Shown here piece by piece: positions 36,574 to 44,563 of a DNA stretch of 64,000 nt. How positions within the stretch are numbered: the stretch's first letter is position 1; each line of letters starts with the position of its first letter. The position numbers and the translations under genes are program-made. This DNA is from JACJYC01 sp964558465 (GTDB lineage: Bacteria; Bacteroidota; Bacteroidia; Chitinophagales; Saprospiraceae). A model generated the notes under the pieces. The model had not been told where the DNA came from, did not search any database, and was given only the letters and a program-made list of their open reading frames with translations. Where the stretch lies: positions 352,770-416,769 of the forward strand of contig CAZLEF010000001.1 of assembly GCA_964558465.1 (NCBI GenBank), written 5' to 3'.

Positions 36574-38946
36574 TTAGAAACCCCGCATCATAACCCCCAC
36601 CAAAGCCGCATTTTCCTCCGGCCTGCCGACCGTGATCCGCAAACACCCGTCGCAAAGCAGCACCCTGGAACGGTCGCGCACAATGATCCCTTCGTCGGCC
36701 AGACGCCGGTACATGGCCGCCGGCTCTTTCACCTTCACCAGCAGGAAGTTGGCGTCGGACGGATAAATTTTTTCCACCGCGGGACAACCCGGGAGAATTT
36801 CCTCCAGCCATTTCCGCTGTTCCACAATGGTTTCCAGCCGGGATTGCATCAGGGTCGGTTGAGACAAGGCTTCCAGCGCGGCTCTTTGGGTGAGCTCGTT
36901 GATATTGTACGGGGGCTTGACCTTGTTGAACAGGTTGACGACCTCTCCGCACCCAAAGGCCATGCCCAGCCGGATACCTGCCAAACCCCATGCTTTTGAC
37001 AAGGTTTGCAAGACCACCAGGTTGGGGTGGTCCGGAATAAGGTCTGAAAATCCGGGGGTGGCTGAAAATTCAATATAGGCTTCATCAATCGCCACGATAC
37101 CCGGGAAAGAATCAAGCAGTTCTTTTATGGCTGCCCGGTCCAGGTTATTGCCGGTCGGGTTATTCGGGCTGCACAGAAAAAGCAATTTGGTTCTTTCATC
37201 TGCGGCTCGCAGGATAGCCGGCACATCGGGTTGAAAATCCGGTAACAGCGGGACTTCCTTTACCTCCACGCCGGCGATATCGGCGCTCACGCGGTACATG
37301 CCATAGGTCGGCGGCGCAATCAGGATGCGGTCGCGGCCGGGTTCGCAAAAGATCCGGATCAGCAGATCAATCGCTTCGTCGCTTCCGTTGCCCAGAAAAA
37401 TATGCTGCGGCGGAACGCCTTTCAACCCGGAGATCGCCTTTTTCAATTTCCACTGCAAGGGGTCAGGGTAGCGGTTCAGCCCCGTTTCGAAGGGGTTTTC
37501 ATTGGCGTCGAGGAAGATCGAAGCTTCACCTGAGAACTCTCCTCTGGCCGAAGAATAGGGCTTCAGATCCAGGATATTGGGGCGAACCAGCCGGTTTAAA
37601 CGCTCTTCGGTCCTGGCGGTTTCAACCCGTTGCGCGGGCGGGATTTCCCGAATATCCGGATGTTGCGCCATTTTTGCAAGCCGGATCTCTACCGCTCTTT
37701 TATGGGCTTCCAGTTCCTCGGCGGCTGACATGACCGATACCGCCGGGCCAATAGCTACAAGTCCCTGGCGGGTCAGGGATTGAAAAGTGATCTTTTTGAC
37801 GAAGGAATCGACGGAAACGCCGCTGTACGCGCGGGCATATCCGTTGGTGGGTAGGGTATGGTTGGTCCCCGAAGCGTAATCCCCCACCGATTCAGGCGAA
37901 AAATGCCCGAGGAAAACCGACCCTGCATTCACGATTTTTTCGGCCATTTCTGCGGCATTGTCGCAAGCCAGGATAAGGTGTTCCGGCGCATATTCGTTGA
38001 TCAGGTCAATAGCCGTTTCTTCATTTTCCAGAACAATGGCGGCGCTTTGTCCGAGGGCTGCAACTGCAATATTTTTACGGGGCAGGTCGTCGAGTTGTTT
38101 CGTCAGCGCTTCCCGGACCCGGCCGGCCAGTTCCGCTGACAGCGTAATCAAAATGACCTGGCTGTCCGTTCCGTGTTCGGCCTGCGACAACAGGTCGGCA
38201 GCTACAAAATCAGGGTCTGCATTTCCGGCTGCGTAGACCAATACCTCTGATGGACCCGCCGGCATATCAATCGCGGTTCCATGACGGTTCGCCAATTGTT
38301 TGGCGGCAGTGACGTACTGGTTGCCGGGGCCGAAGATCTTGTCAACCTGAGGAACGCTTTCCGTACCGTAAGCCATCGCAGCGATCGCCTGTGCGCCTCC
38401 GATCTTGAAAATCCGGGTGATCCCTGACAGATGAGCAGCGTATAAAATGGCAGGATGTACTTTCCCGTTTTTCCCGGGCGGGGTACAAAGGACGATCTCC
38501 TGGCAACCTGCAAGTTTTGCCGGGACCCCCAACATCAAAACGGTTGAAAACAACGGGGCGGTGCCTCCCGGAACATACAACCCCACCCGCGGGATGCCCA
38601 CACTTTTGCGCCAGCATCTCACGCCGGGCATCGTTTCCACCACCGTTTTTTCTTCTCGCTGGCGGGTGTGGAATGCCTCGATGTTGCGGTGCGCAACGAG
38701 GATAGCTTTCTTCAATTCATCGCTGATCAAGGTCTCCGCTTCTGTTATCTCAGCAGGTTGAACTGCGTTATCCGGCAGGTCGACCCCGTCAAAACGGAGC
38801 GTGAAAGTACGCACAGCCTCGTCGCCCTGGTTTTTTACCGCATCCAGCACCGGTAATACCGATGATTCCAGCCGACCGGTATCCATCAGCGGCCTTTGCA
38901 GGATACGGCGCCATTCTGACCGGCCGGGATAACAAAACAATTTCAT
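36574..38946 (-). CDS. fused histidinol dehydrogenase - histidinol-phosphate aminotransferase
   Basis: One uninterrupted frame of 790 residues encodes two histidine-pathway enzymes. Residues 1-425 are HisD, with Gln255 and His258 (SQAEHGTDSQ), Glu322 and His323 (EYAPEHLIL), Asp356 (GDYASGTNHTLPT) and His415, the expected zinc and catalytic residues. Residues 452-790 are HisC, a PLP aminotransferase, with LDANENPF (479-486), SPNNPTGN (593-600) and the PLP-binding Lys651 in TLSKAWGLAG. A linker of about 25 polar residues joins them and has no Met, so HisC is not separately started there. In most bacteria the two are separate genes. HisD makes histidine from histidinol; HisC makes histidinol phosphate. 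It starts 18 bases after hisG ends. Confidence 0.93.
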   Translation of the reverse strand: MKLFCYPGRSEWRRILQRPLMDTGRLESSVLPVLDAVKNQGDEAVRTFTLRFDGVDLPDNAVQPAEITEAETLISDELKKAILVAHRNIEAFHTRQREEKTVVETMPGVRCWRKSVGIPRVGLYVPGGTAPLFSTVLMLGVPAKLAGCQEIVLCTPPGKNGKVHPAILYAAHLSGITRIFKIGGAQAIAAMAYGTESVPQVDKIFGPGNQYVTAAKQLANRHGTAIDMPAGPSEVLVYAAGNADPDFVAADLLSQAEHGTDSQVILITLSAELAGRVREALTKQLDDLPRKNIAVAALGQSAAIVLENEETAIDLINEYAPEHLILACDNAAEMAEKIVNAGSVFLGHFSPESVGDYASGTNHTLPTNGYARAYSGVSVDSFVKKITFQSLTRQGLVAIGPAVSVMSAAEELEAHKRAVEIRLAKMAQHPDIREIPPAQRVETARTEERLNRLVRPNILDLKPYSSARGEFSGEASIFLDANENPFETGLNRYPDPLQWKLKKAISGLKGVPPQHIFLGNGSDEAIDLLIRIFCEPGRDRILIAPPTYGMYRVSADIAGVEVKEVPLLPDFQPDVPAILRAADERTKLLFLCSPNNPTGNNLDRAAIKELLDSFPGIVAIDEAYIEFSATPGFSDLIPDHPNLVVLQTLSKAWGLAGIRLGMAFGCGEVVNLFNKVKPPYNINELTQRAALEALSQPTLMQSRLETIVEQRKWLEEILPGCPAVEKIYPSDANFLLVKVKEPAAMYRRLADEGIIVRDRSRVLLCDGCLRITVGRPEENAALVGVMMRGF

Positions 38947-38964
38947 TTTGCAGGCAGATTTGGT

Positions 38965-39825
38965 TTATAAGATCATTTTTTCGATCGGCACGACCAGAAT
39001 ACCCTGGGCGCCGGTCTCTTTCAATTGCCCGATAATGTCCCAGAAACGATCCTCTGTGATCACGGTATGCACCGAACTCCAGCCTTCTGTTGCCAGCGGC
39101 ATCACGGTCGGGCTTTTCATGCCGGGGAGGATCTGGATAATGCGTTCGAGGCTTTCATTCGGGGCATTCATCAGGAGGTATTTGTGATTGCGGGCTGCCA
39201 GGACCGACCGGATGCGGAAGATCAGGGTGTCAAAAATGGACCGCACTTCCGATTGCATACGCTTGGTGGCGACTATGCAGGCTTCGGATCGCAGGATAAC
39301 TTCCTTCTCTTCCAGGCCGTTCTGAAAAAGTGTACTGCCCGTACTCACCAGATCGCAGATAGCGTCAGCGAGGCCGATATTGGGTGCGATCTCCACAGAA
39401 CCGGAGATCTCATGGATATCTGCCCGGATTTGATGCCGATTGAGGAATGCTGCAAGCGAATTGGGGTAAGAAGTGGCAATCCTTTTGCCTTGCAGGAATT
39501 GCAGGTTTTTGTATTCCGCCCCTTTCGGAACGGCGATGGAAAGCCGGCAGCGGGAAAAACCCAGCGCCAGGATTTCTTCCACGTCTTTTTGTTTTTCTAC
39601 CAGCGTATTTTGGCCGATGATCCCGATGTCTGCCACCCCGTCTTCTATGTATTGCGGAATATCGGAATTGCGAAGGAACAAAATATCTGCCGGGAAATTG
39701 CGCGCCTGCGCTTTAAGCTGGTCTTTGCCGTTGTCGATCCGGATGCCGCATTCCTTGAGCAGTTGAAGGGATTCCTCCTGGAGCCGGCCGGTTTTTTGTA
39801 CTGCGATTCTGAGCCTGTTTTCCAT
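38965..39825 (-). CDS. ATP phosphoribosyltransferase, long form
   Basis: HisG, 286 residues, starts the histidine pathway by joining ATP and PRPP. The PRPP-binding DLVSTGSTL lies at 159-167. Residues from about 213 form the ACT-like regulatory domain of the long (HisG-L, self-sufficient, histidine-inhibited) form, so HisZ is not required. It is the first structural gene after the His-rich leader and attenuator and is followed by the hisD-hisC fusion after 18 bases. Control by attenuation is strongly suggested by the upstream hairpins. The remaining pathway genes are not in this window. Confidence 0.95.
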   Translation of the reverse strand: MENRLRIAVQKTGRLQEESLQLLKECGIRIDNGKDQLKAQARNFPADILFLRNSDIPQYIEDGVADIGIIGQNTLVEKQKDVEEILALGFSRCRLSIAVPKGAEYKNLQFLQGKRIATSYPNSLAAFLNRHQIRADIHEISGSVEIAPNIGLADAICDLVSTGSTLFQNGLEEKEVILRSEACIVATKRMQSEVRSIFDTLIFRIRSVLAARNHKYLLMNAPNESLERIIQILPGMKSPTVMPLATEGWSSVHTVITEDRFWDIIGQLKETGAQGILVVPIEKMIL

Positions 39826-39842
39826 TGTTTTTCAGATAAAAT

Positions 39843-39879
39843 AAAAAGAGGCTTGCCGGCAAACGGCAAACCTCTTTTT
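39843..39879 (-). terminator. attenuator terminator of the his operon
   Basis: On the minus strand the arms at 39864-39879 and 39843-39858 form a 16-base stem (AAAAAGAGGTTTGCCG with CGGCAAGCCTCTTTTT, one G-T pair) around a five-base loop, followed by ATTTTA. It ends 17 bases before the hisG start codon, between the leader peptide and hisG, as expected for an attenuator. Confidence 0.88.
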
Positions 39880-39949
39880 GCGAATCAGTTTTGTGAACCT
39901 TAGCGCAAAGACGTCACCATTTGCTTGTGAAAGCAAAAAAGTGGTGACG
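39877..39949 (-). promoter_or_regulatory. his leader pause hairpin and antiterminator segments
   Basis: A pause hairpin pairs 39942-39949 with 39912-39919 (CGTCACCA with TGGTGACG on the minus strand) and 39931-39937 with 39920-39926, covering two His codons and the leader stop. Downstream, TTTGCG (39904-39909) can pair with CGCAAA (39877-39882), which overlaps the first arm of the terminator. Ribosome stalling at His codons would block the pause hairpin and favour the second pairing, letting transcription enter hisG. This mechanism is inferred from the classical his attenuator. Confidence 0.65.
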
Positions 39950-39970
39950 ATGATGATGCGCTAATACCAT
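39914..39970 (-). CDS. his operon leader peptide
   Basis: An 18-codon frame, ATG at 39970 to TGA at 39914, reads MVLAHHHRHHFFAFTSKW. Five of six consecutive codons (residues 5-10) are His, a composition expected only of a histidine leader. It lies 13 bases after tRNA-Phe and 88 bases before hisG, with the pause and terminator hairpins correctly placed. It should sense charged tRNA-His through translation speed. It is too short for usual gene callers. Confidence 0.85.
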   Translation of the reverse strand: MVLAHHHRHHFFAFTSKW

Positions 39971-39983
39971 TGTTCTATTTTTG

Positions 39984-40056
39984 TGGTGTGGGGCGGAATT
40001 GAACCGCCGACACATGGATTTTCAGTCCATTGCTCTACCAACTGAGCTACCGCACC
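39984..40056 (-). tRNA. tRNA-Phe (GAA anticodon)
   Basis: A 73-base cloverleaf reads GGTGCGG for the 5' acceptor arm, AGCTCAGTTGGTAGAGC for the D arm, GGACTGAAAATCC with anticodon GAA, and GGCGG/CCGCC for the T stem. The CCA end is not encoded. One oddity is a C-A mismatch at acceptor positions 5 and 68. It shares a strand with the his leader 13 bases downstream, and a promoter lies just upstream. Confidence 0.93.
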
Positions 40057-40077
40057 AGCCTTGCTTAAAAAGCGGGT

Positions 40078-40108
40078 CAAATGTACAAGTTTTTTTTGGG
40101 ACGCACAA
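40078..40108 (-). promoter_or_regulatory. promoter of tRNA-Phe and probably the his operon
   Basis: On the minus strand TTG (40106-40108), 20 bases, then TACATTTG (40078-40085) matches the Bacteroidota consensus exactly. The tRNA begins 21 bases downstream of the element. No other promoter match is seen between the tRNA and the his leader, so one transcript may cover both. Confidence 0.72.
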
Positions 40109-40200
40109 CCCCCGATGAAAAAAAATAACTAGATTGCCCTGGTTTCGTGAGAAAATACTTGCTTGGACGTGGTTGTACGCCTGTTTACAAAATAAAAAAT

Positions 40201-41016
40201 ATGCCTCCCGCTCGGTTAATCGCCATACCTTTTGTTTTACTGGCCGCTGTACTGTTTTACCTGTCTATGGAAGTAAGTGACCGGTTCACGGTGTATCTGA
40301 TGCCCGTGGCGGTTATCCTGGCCCTTGTTTTTGTGCTGAGCCCCCAGATCAACTGGTATTGGTACAAAAGAAATCCGCCCGACCTGCACAGATCGCTCAG
40401 GAAATTATTTGAATTGCGCCACCCGTATTATCAGCAACTGCCCGAATTATTGCGCCAAAGGTTTCGTCAGCGAACGGTCCTGATCATGACTGCTACGGAT
40501 TTCATGCCCCAGGGTCTGGAAAAGGTACCTGAAGACGTCAAAGCCATCGCTGCATCCAATGCTGCGCTGCTTACCCTCAACCGGGAAGATTATCTTTTTA
40601 CCCTGTTTGAACACGTGGTGATATATGGCCATCCATTTCCTTCACCGCAGTTTCCGGATACTTTGCACGCTTCTGAAACCTACGAAGAGGGTCAACACAG
40701 CACGCTGATCTTTTCGGTTCAGCACCTGGTGAAAGGTACGTTGCAGCCTTTCCAGTATTTTAATGTCGGGTTGTATGAGTATGTCAAGGCCTACAGGATC
40801 TGTTTTCCAGGCGTCGCATTTCCGGAAACAGGCGAAGAAATATGGCCGGCCCTGGAACGCATCAGCGGCTTTGGACGGGAAGCGCTGACCAGGTACATCA
40901 ACCTGAACGACCTGGATACGCAAGCCGTTGCCGTAACGCACTTTTTTACCTTTCCGGAACGCTTTAAAACGCTTCTGCCCGAAACTTTTGAGGCGTTTAA
41001 AAAAATTTTCGGGTAA
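40201..41016 (+). CDS. MtfA-like membrane protein lacking the HExxH zinc motif
   Basis: The protein has 271 residues from the ATG at 40201. Two membrane helices (about 5-22 and 28-47) precede a domain resembling MtfA/zinc-peptidase proteins: KAIAASNAALLTLNREDYLF, then HVVIYGHPFPSP, then NVGLYEYVKAY, then AVAVTHFFTFPERFKTLLPE. In active members the third segment reads NxxLHExxHAL; here both His are gone (LYEYVKAY), so metal-dependent peptidase activity is unlikely. It may have become a binding or regulatory protein. The assignment rests on the order of these segments and is from memory of the family. It is divergent from tRNA-Phe, with 144 bases between. Confidence 0.65.
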   Translation: MPPARLIAIPFVLLAAVLFYLSMEVSDRFTVYLMPVAVILALVFVLSPQINWYWYKRNPPDLHRSLRKLFELRHPYYQQLPELLRQRFRQRTVLIMTATDFMPQGLEKVPEDVKAIAASNAALLTLNREDYLFTLFEHVVIYGHPFPSPQFPDTLHASETYEEGQHSTLIFSVQHLVKGTLQPFQYFNVGLYEYVKAYRICFPGVAFPETGEEIWPALERISGFGREALTRYINLNDLDTQAVAVTHFFTFPERFKTLLPETFEAFKKIFG

Positions 41017-41193
41017 ACGCTCCGGCATACGGCGTCATCCCGACCAAACACATGAAAATTGTACCGTCCGGGTATTCGTATTTGTCAACAATTCGATACC
41101 TGATGGGTTATAATTATTAAAAATTCAGATTTCCGGTTTTGGAGGGGATGCAAGTCCCGGCAAACCTGTTTTATAGGTCTTAACACCGGCTGA

Positions 41194-41880
41194 TTGACGC
41201 CATACCAGACATATCATTCGGCGGTTTACCGCAGCTTCAAGGCAATCCCTCCGAATGCTTTCAGGGAAGTTGTGCGCTATTATGAAGAAAACGAATCGGC
41301 AATCAGCAGGCTCGACTTTGAAGAATATTTCGAAATGACCCTGATCTATACGGACGCCCTCTTCGAATGCGGCAAGTACCGCGAACACCTCGTCATGGCC
41401 GACCCGGTACTGGAAACAGTGATCCGGCAAAACATCTTCAAGGTCAATGGCCGGGATATTTTCCGGGAAACCCTTTTGCGCAAAGCGGCTTCGTTGTACC
41501 ATACCTGCAATTACCACCAGGCTGAAAGTGTTTTAGGGGAGTTGATCCGGATCGATCCGAAGAATAAGGCCTGCCGGTTGTTGCTCAAACGGTGTTTCAG
41601 GAGGCTCTGGCCCACGCTGGTCAGCGCCACCCGGGCTGTTGCGGTGTTTCTGGTTCTCCTGCTCCTGCTGCTGACCGCGATCGAATTCCTTTTTGTGAAG
41701 CCGTTTTATCCTATGTTCCTCCCGATGGTGGCCGCTGCCAGAAATACCATGCTGATCGGAGGGGGGATCATTTTCTCGTTTGGCGAAATTTACCGGTATG
41801 TTCGCAGTGAACTCCTGGTTCGAAAAGCCGTTAACCTGGCTGTCCGCAAAAAAAACAGGCCTGTGGCGCCAAAGACATAG
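41194..41880 (+). CDS. hypothetical membrane protein with helical repeat region
   Basis: The protein has 228 residues. The first 130 are helical, with a TPR-like pair of helices (LYHTCNYHQAESVLGELIRI). Two membrane helices follow (VAVFLVLLLLLLTAIEFLF and a second near 175-195), then a basic tail. No family is recognised. The only start codon in the upstream part is a TTG at 41194, immediately after an in-frame TGA. An ATG start at residue 49 would cut the helical region, so the TTG is preferred. A frameshift further upstream cannot be ruled out. It is 34 bases before the SGNH hydrolase gene. Confidence 0.6.
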   Translation: MTPYQTYHSAVYRSFKAIPPNAFREVVRYYEENESAISRLDFEEYFEMTLIYTDALFECGKYREHLVMADPVLETVIRQNIFKVNGRDIFRETLLRKAASLYHTCNYHQAESVLGELIRIDPKNKACRLLLKRCFRRLWPTLVSATRAVAVFLVLLLLLLTAIEFLFVKPFYPMFLPMVAAARNTMLIGGGIIFSFGEIYRYVRSELLVRKAVNLAVRKKNRPVAPKT

Positions 41881-41914
41881 ACCCATTTGTTTGTTGAAAA
41901 TATTCGTGATTCCA

Positions 41915-42628
41915 ATGAAATATATGCTTATGTTATTGACTTCGGTTTCCCTGGCTATGTCCGCCGCTTGCGACCCTTCTGTCGAATCCGCTGCACTACA
42001 GGTTGACGCAGGGGCGCTGGATTCCATCCGCTTCCTTGCCCTTGGAGACAGTTATACCATCGGACATGATGTGGAAACGGACGAACGGTTCCCCATGCAA
42101 CTGGCAGCCCGGTTGCGGAACACCGGTATTTCGATCCATCCGCCAACCATTATTGCCCGCACCGGCTGGACCACCGGCGAGTTAAAAGAGGGAATTGAAA
42201 AAGCGGCTATTGCCGGCCAGTCTTACGATATCGTCACCCTTCTCATCGGGGTCAATAACCAATACAGGCATTATCCACTGGAAAGTTATAAAACGGAGTT
42301 TGCAGAACTGCTGCGGATGGCGGTTGATTTTGCCGGCGGGAAAAAAGAGCGTGTATTTGTGTTATCTATCCCGGATTACGGTGTTACACCTTTCGGCCAG
42401 GGCCGGCCAAACGCCGACGCCATCGGCCGTGAGATCGATGAGTTCAACGCTGCCAACAAGGCCATCACAATGGAGCATGGGGTGGCCTACATTGATATTA
42501 CTCCGATCAGCCGGGAAGCGCCGTCCCATCCGGACCTGATCGCAGCAGACGGCTTGCACCCTTCCGGCGAAATGTATAAAAGGTGGGTGGATCTGTTGCT
42601 GCCCGTTGTGCTGGCAGCGGTTGAGTAG
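41915..42628 (+). CDS. SGNH/GDSL-family hydrolase, lipoprotein
   Basis: The protein has 237 residues from the ATG at 41915. A lipoprotein signal ends at Cys19 (SLAMSAAC). The SGNH blocks are FLALGDSYTIG (nucleophile Ser46), a Gly in RTGWTT, GVNNQYR for the Asn block, and ADGLHPSG with Asp212 and His215 completing the catalytic triad. It is probably an esterase or lipase-like deacylase anchored in a membrane facing the periplasm. The natural substrate is unknown. It follows a membrane protein gene closely and converges on a small lipoprotein gene. Confidence 0.85.
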   Translation: MKYMLMLLTSVSLAMSAACDPSVESAALQVDAGALDSIRFLALGDSYTIGHDVETDERFPMQLAARLRNTGISIHPPTIIARTGWTTGELKEGIEKAAIAGQSYDIVTLLIGVNNQYRHYPLESYKTEFAELLRMAVDFAGGKKERVFVLSIPDYGVTPFGQGRPNADAIGREIDEFNAANKAITMEHGVAYIDITPISREAPSHPDLIAADGLHPSGEMYKRWVDLLLPVVLAAVE

Positions 42629-42669
42629 TGTCAGCCAACAGCCGCGAGCAGGGCACAACTTTTTTACGT

Positions 42670-43110
42670 TCAAAAATTAAACACCACCAAAGAGGAAGTT
42701 CCTTTCGCCGTTTTCACGGTCTGCGATTTTTCGCCCAGACGCGAACGCACAACAATGAGGTATTCCTCCGGTTCGAGATCGCGGAATACAGTTTGTCCGA
42801 CCTCGCCCGTATTGCCGGAAGCCACCTCCGGAAGGGTCTCATTGTTTTGGCCCCCGGCGACAGATCTGTAAAGCATCACCTGGGCATTGGTTATGGCGCT
42901 GTGTTGAGAAACGCCGTCGGTGTTGCAGCCGCCTCCGCCCGTACCGGAGTAGTCGCCCCGGTCGCTCTGTTGCACGGAAACCACCACCGTAGCAAATGGC
43001 GAATCGTTTACCGGATTGACCCGGTCTGTGGAAGAGACGTTGATGTTTTCTTTTTGGCAGGAAAACAAACCCAGGCAAAGGAACAGGCAGAAGTAAATGC
43101 TCTTTTTCAT
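42670..43110 (-). CDS. small hypothetical lipoprotein with Gly-rich segment
   Basis: The protein has 146 residues with a lipoprotein signal ending at Cys18 (LGLFSCQKE). The mature part resembles a carboxypeptidase-regulatory/Ig-like beta sandwich (ITNAQVMLYRSVAG, then TVFRDLEPEEYLIVVRS), with a Gly-rich insertion GTGGGGCNTDG. The family is not named. It may be a surface lipoprotein. It converges on the SGNH hydrolase and is separated by 281 bases of repeat-containing DNA from the next lipoprotein gene. Confidence 0.6.
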   Translation of the reverse strand: MKKSIYFCLFLCLGLFSCQKENINVSSTDRVNPVNDSPFATVVVSVQQSDRGDYSGTGGGGCNTDGVSQHSAITNAQVMLYRSVAGGQNNETLPEVASGNTGEVGQTVFRDLEPEEYLIVVRSRLGEKSQTVKTAKGTSSLVVFNF

Positions 43111-43254
43111 AGGTGTCGTATTTTCGGTTGAGTATGCAATATAATTGTTTTTTGGATTACTTTCGTTGTGAAGGTGTGAATTCCTGATTTTTGACCACTA
43201 ATAGTCAGTCAACAGTCTTCAGTTGGCAGTTGGCAGCCCGTAGTTCGGATACAG

Positions 43255-43288
43255 ACGGAATGCCGCCATTTTACGGCCCAAAGACTGC
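43255..43288 (+). repeat. 34-base repeat flanking a lipoprotein gene, copy 1
   Basis: The motif ACGGAATGCCGCC, then ATTTTACGG, then CCCAAAGACTGC lies in the gap 43111-43391. A copy at 44507-44540 matches at 30 of 34 positions. Around it (43203-43320) are imperfect repeats of AACTGAAGACTG and GTTGGCAGTT type, also seen at 58440-58480 and 58715-58750. Confidence 0.7.
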
Positions 43289-43391
43289 AAACTGAAGACT
43301 GAGGACTGCAAACTTTCTTCCCCATCCCCGCTTTTCTGTATTTTTGCCCATCAAGGTCAGGATGCCTGATCATTAACATGTTGTAATTGCC

Positions 43392-44471
43392 ATGAGAAAA
43401 ACCATTTTACCCTTGTCAGGGCTCTGTCTTCTGGTTGTATTGCTGACCGTTTCCTGCAAAAAGGCTGCCGACCCATGGGCGGAATTTAAAGCCTGCGCAG
43501 CCAATACGTGCGTGCCGGAAGCGCTGGCCGTAAAAGATGCCTTTCTCGCTGACCCGAAGGCAATGCTCGCACAGTTTCAGGAAACTTATGCCAAAGGCGA
43601 AGACCACGTCATCGGCTGGCTCAATATCCTGCGCGACAGTGTGTTGTTCAGCAGCCGGGCCGGCGCCACGGAAGAGCGGTTTGCTCTGCAGCAAGCCATT
43701 GTCGAAGCCGCCAGGCCTTTTGCCAATGACCCGGTCCTGGGCGAAATGGCCAACTCCATCCTCGACGAGATTGAAACCCTGGCCATCATCTCCGAACAGG
43801 AAGATACGCCCCCGTCTTTGACCGGCACATTCAGTTATGAATTACCCAATAATGCCGGAAGCGGAGAACTGAAAGTGAACCAGTTGGATGATGCCAGCCT
43901 CCGCTTCAGCCTTTCTGTCACGGGCGGCCCGCCTGCGCACAATATGGGCATGATGGAAGGTAAAGCCACCATTCGGGACGGCAATGTGGCGGATATCATA
44001 ACCAATGAATACGGGGGAACATGCCATCTGCAATTGGCCTTCAGCGGCAATCAGGTGGTGATCAAAACCCTTGAAGGAAACCCGCCTGTCTGTGGCTTCG
44101 GCAACAACGTGATCGCCGACGGCACATACAAACTGGTTGACGAACTCGACCCCTTCCGGGGAGAAGGCGGCGACCCATCCCCTGCAAATATTCAGGGTCG
44201 CTGGCAGTCCGCCTCTGACCCGCTTTCCGAACTGATGATCACCGGAGGCGATTATATCGAAATATACAATGGAAAGGAAATTTCAAAATTGGTCTACGCC
44301 TTCCATAATAAATGCCCTGAAGACTGCAATCCCGGCGCAGAAATCTCCTGCCTGAAAGTCATCGGTCAGGACTGGATCTGTTACGCCCTCGTAAAAGCCG
44401 ACGGCAAAACGCTCGAACTCTCTATGATCGGCGGAACGGGTAACACGCTGACATACAGGAAGAAGAAGTAG
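43392..44471 (+). CDS. hypothetical lipoprotein of 359 residues
   Basis: The lipoprotein signal ends at Cys22 (LLTVSCKKA). A helical region (about 25-135, with ALAVKDAFLADPKAMLAQF) is followed by a beta-rich lipocalin-like or avidin-like region (LTGTFSYELPN, FSLSVTGGPPA) and a final domain with IQGRWQSASDPLSELMITGG, resembling Bacteroidota META/lipocalin-type repeats. Several Cys (CPEDCNPG, SCLKV) could form disulfides outside the cytoplasm. I do not recognise the family. It is flanked on both sides by related 34-base repeats, which could hint at mobilisation of the segment. Confidence 0.62.
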   Translation: MRKTILPLSGLCLLVVLLTVSCKKAADPWAEFKACAANTCVPEALAVKDAFLADPKAMLAQFQETYAKGEDHVIGWLNILRDSVLFSSRAGATEERFALQQAIVEAARPFANDPVLGEMANSILDEIETLAIISEQEDTPPSLTGTFSYELPNNAGSGELKVNQLDDASLRFSLSVTGGPPAHNMGMMEGKATIRDGNVADIITNEYGGTCHLQLAFSGNQVVIKTLEGNPPVCGFGNNVIADGTYKLVDELDPFRGEGGDPSPANIQGRWQSASDPLSELMITGGDYIEIYNGKEISKLVYAFHNKCPEDCNPGAEISCLKVIGQDWICYALVKADGKTLELSMIGGTGNTLTYRKKK

Positions 44472-44484
44472 AAGATTTCAATCT

Positions 44485-44541
44485 GGCAGTCTTTGCTTCG
44501 GTAAAGACGAAATGTCGCCATTTAACGGCGCAAAGACTGCC
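44485..44541 (+). repeat. long hairpin containing 34-base repeat, copy 2
   Basis: GGCAGTCTTTGC (44485-44496) and GCAAAGACTGCC (44530-44541) are a perfect 12-base inverted repeat with a 33-base loop that holds most of the second repeat copy (44507-44540). It lies between two convergent genes, 14 bases after the lipoprotein stop. No T-run follows on either strand, so it is not a classical terminator; it may be a REP-like element. Confidence 0.7.
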
Positions 44542-44563
44542 AAAACTCAGTACTGCAACCGGA

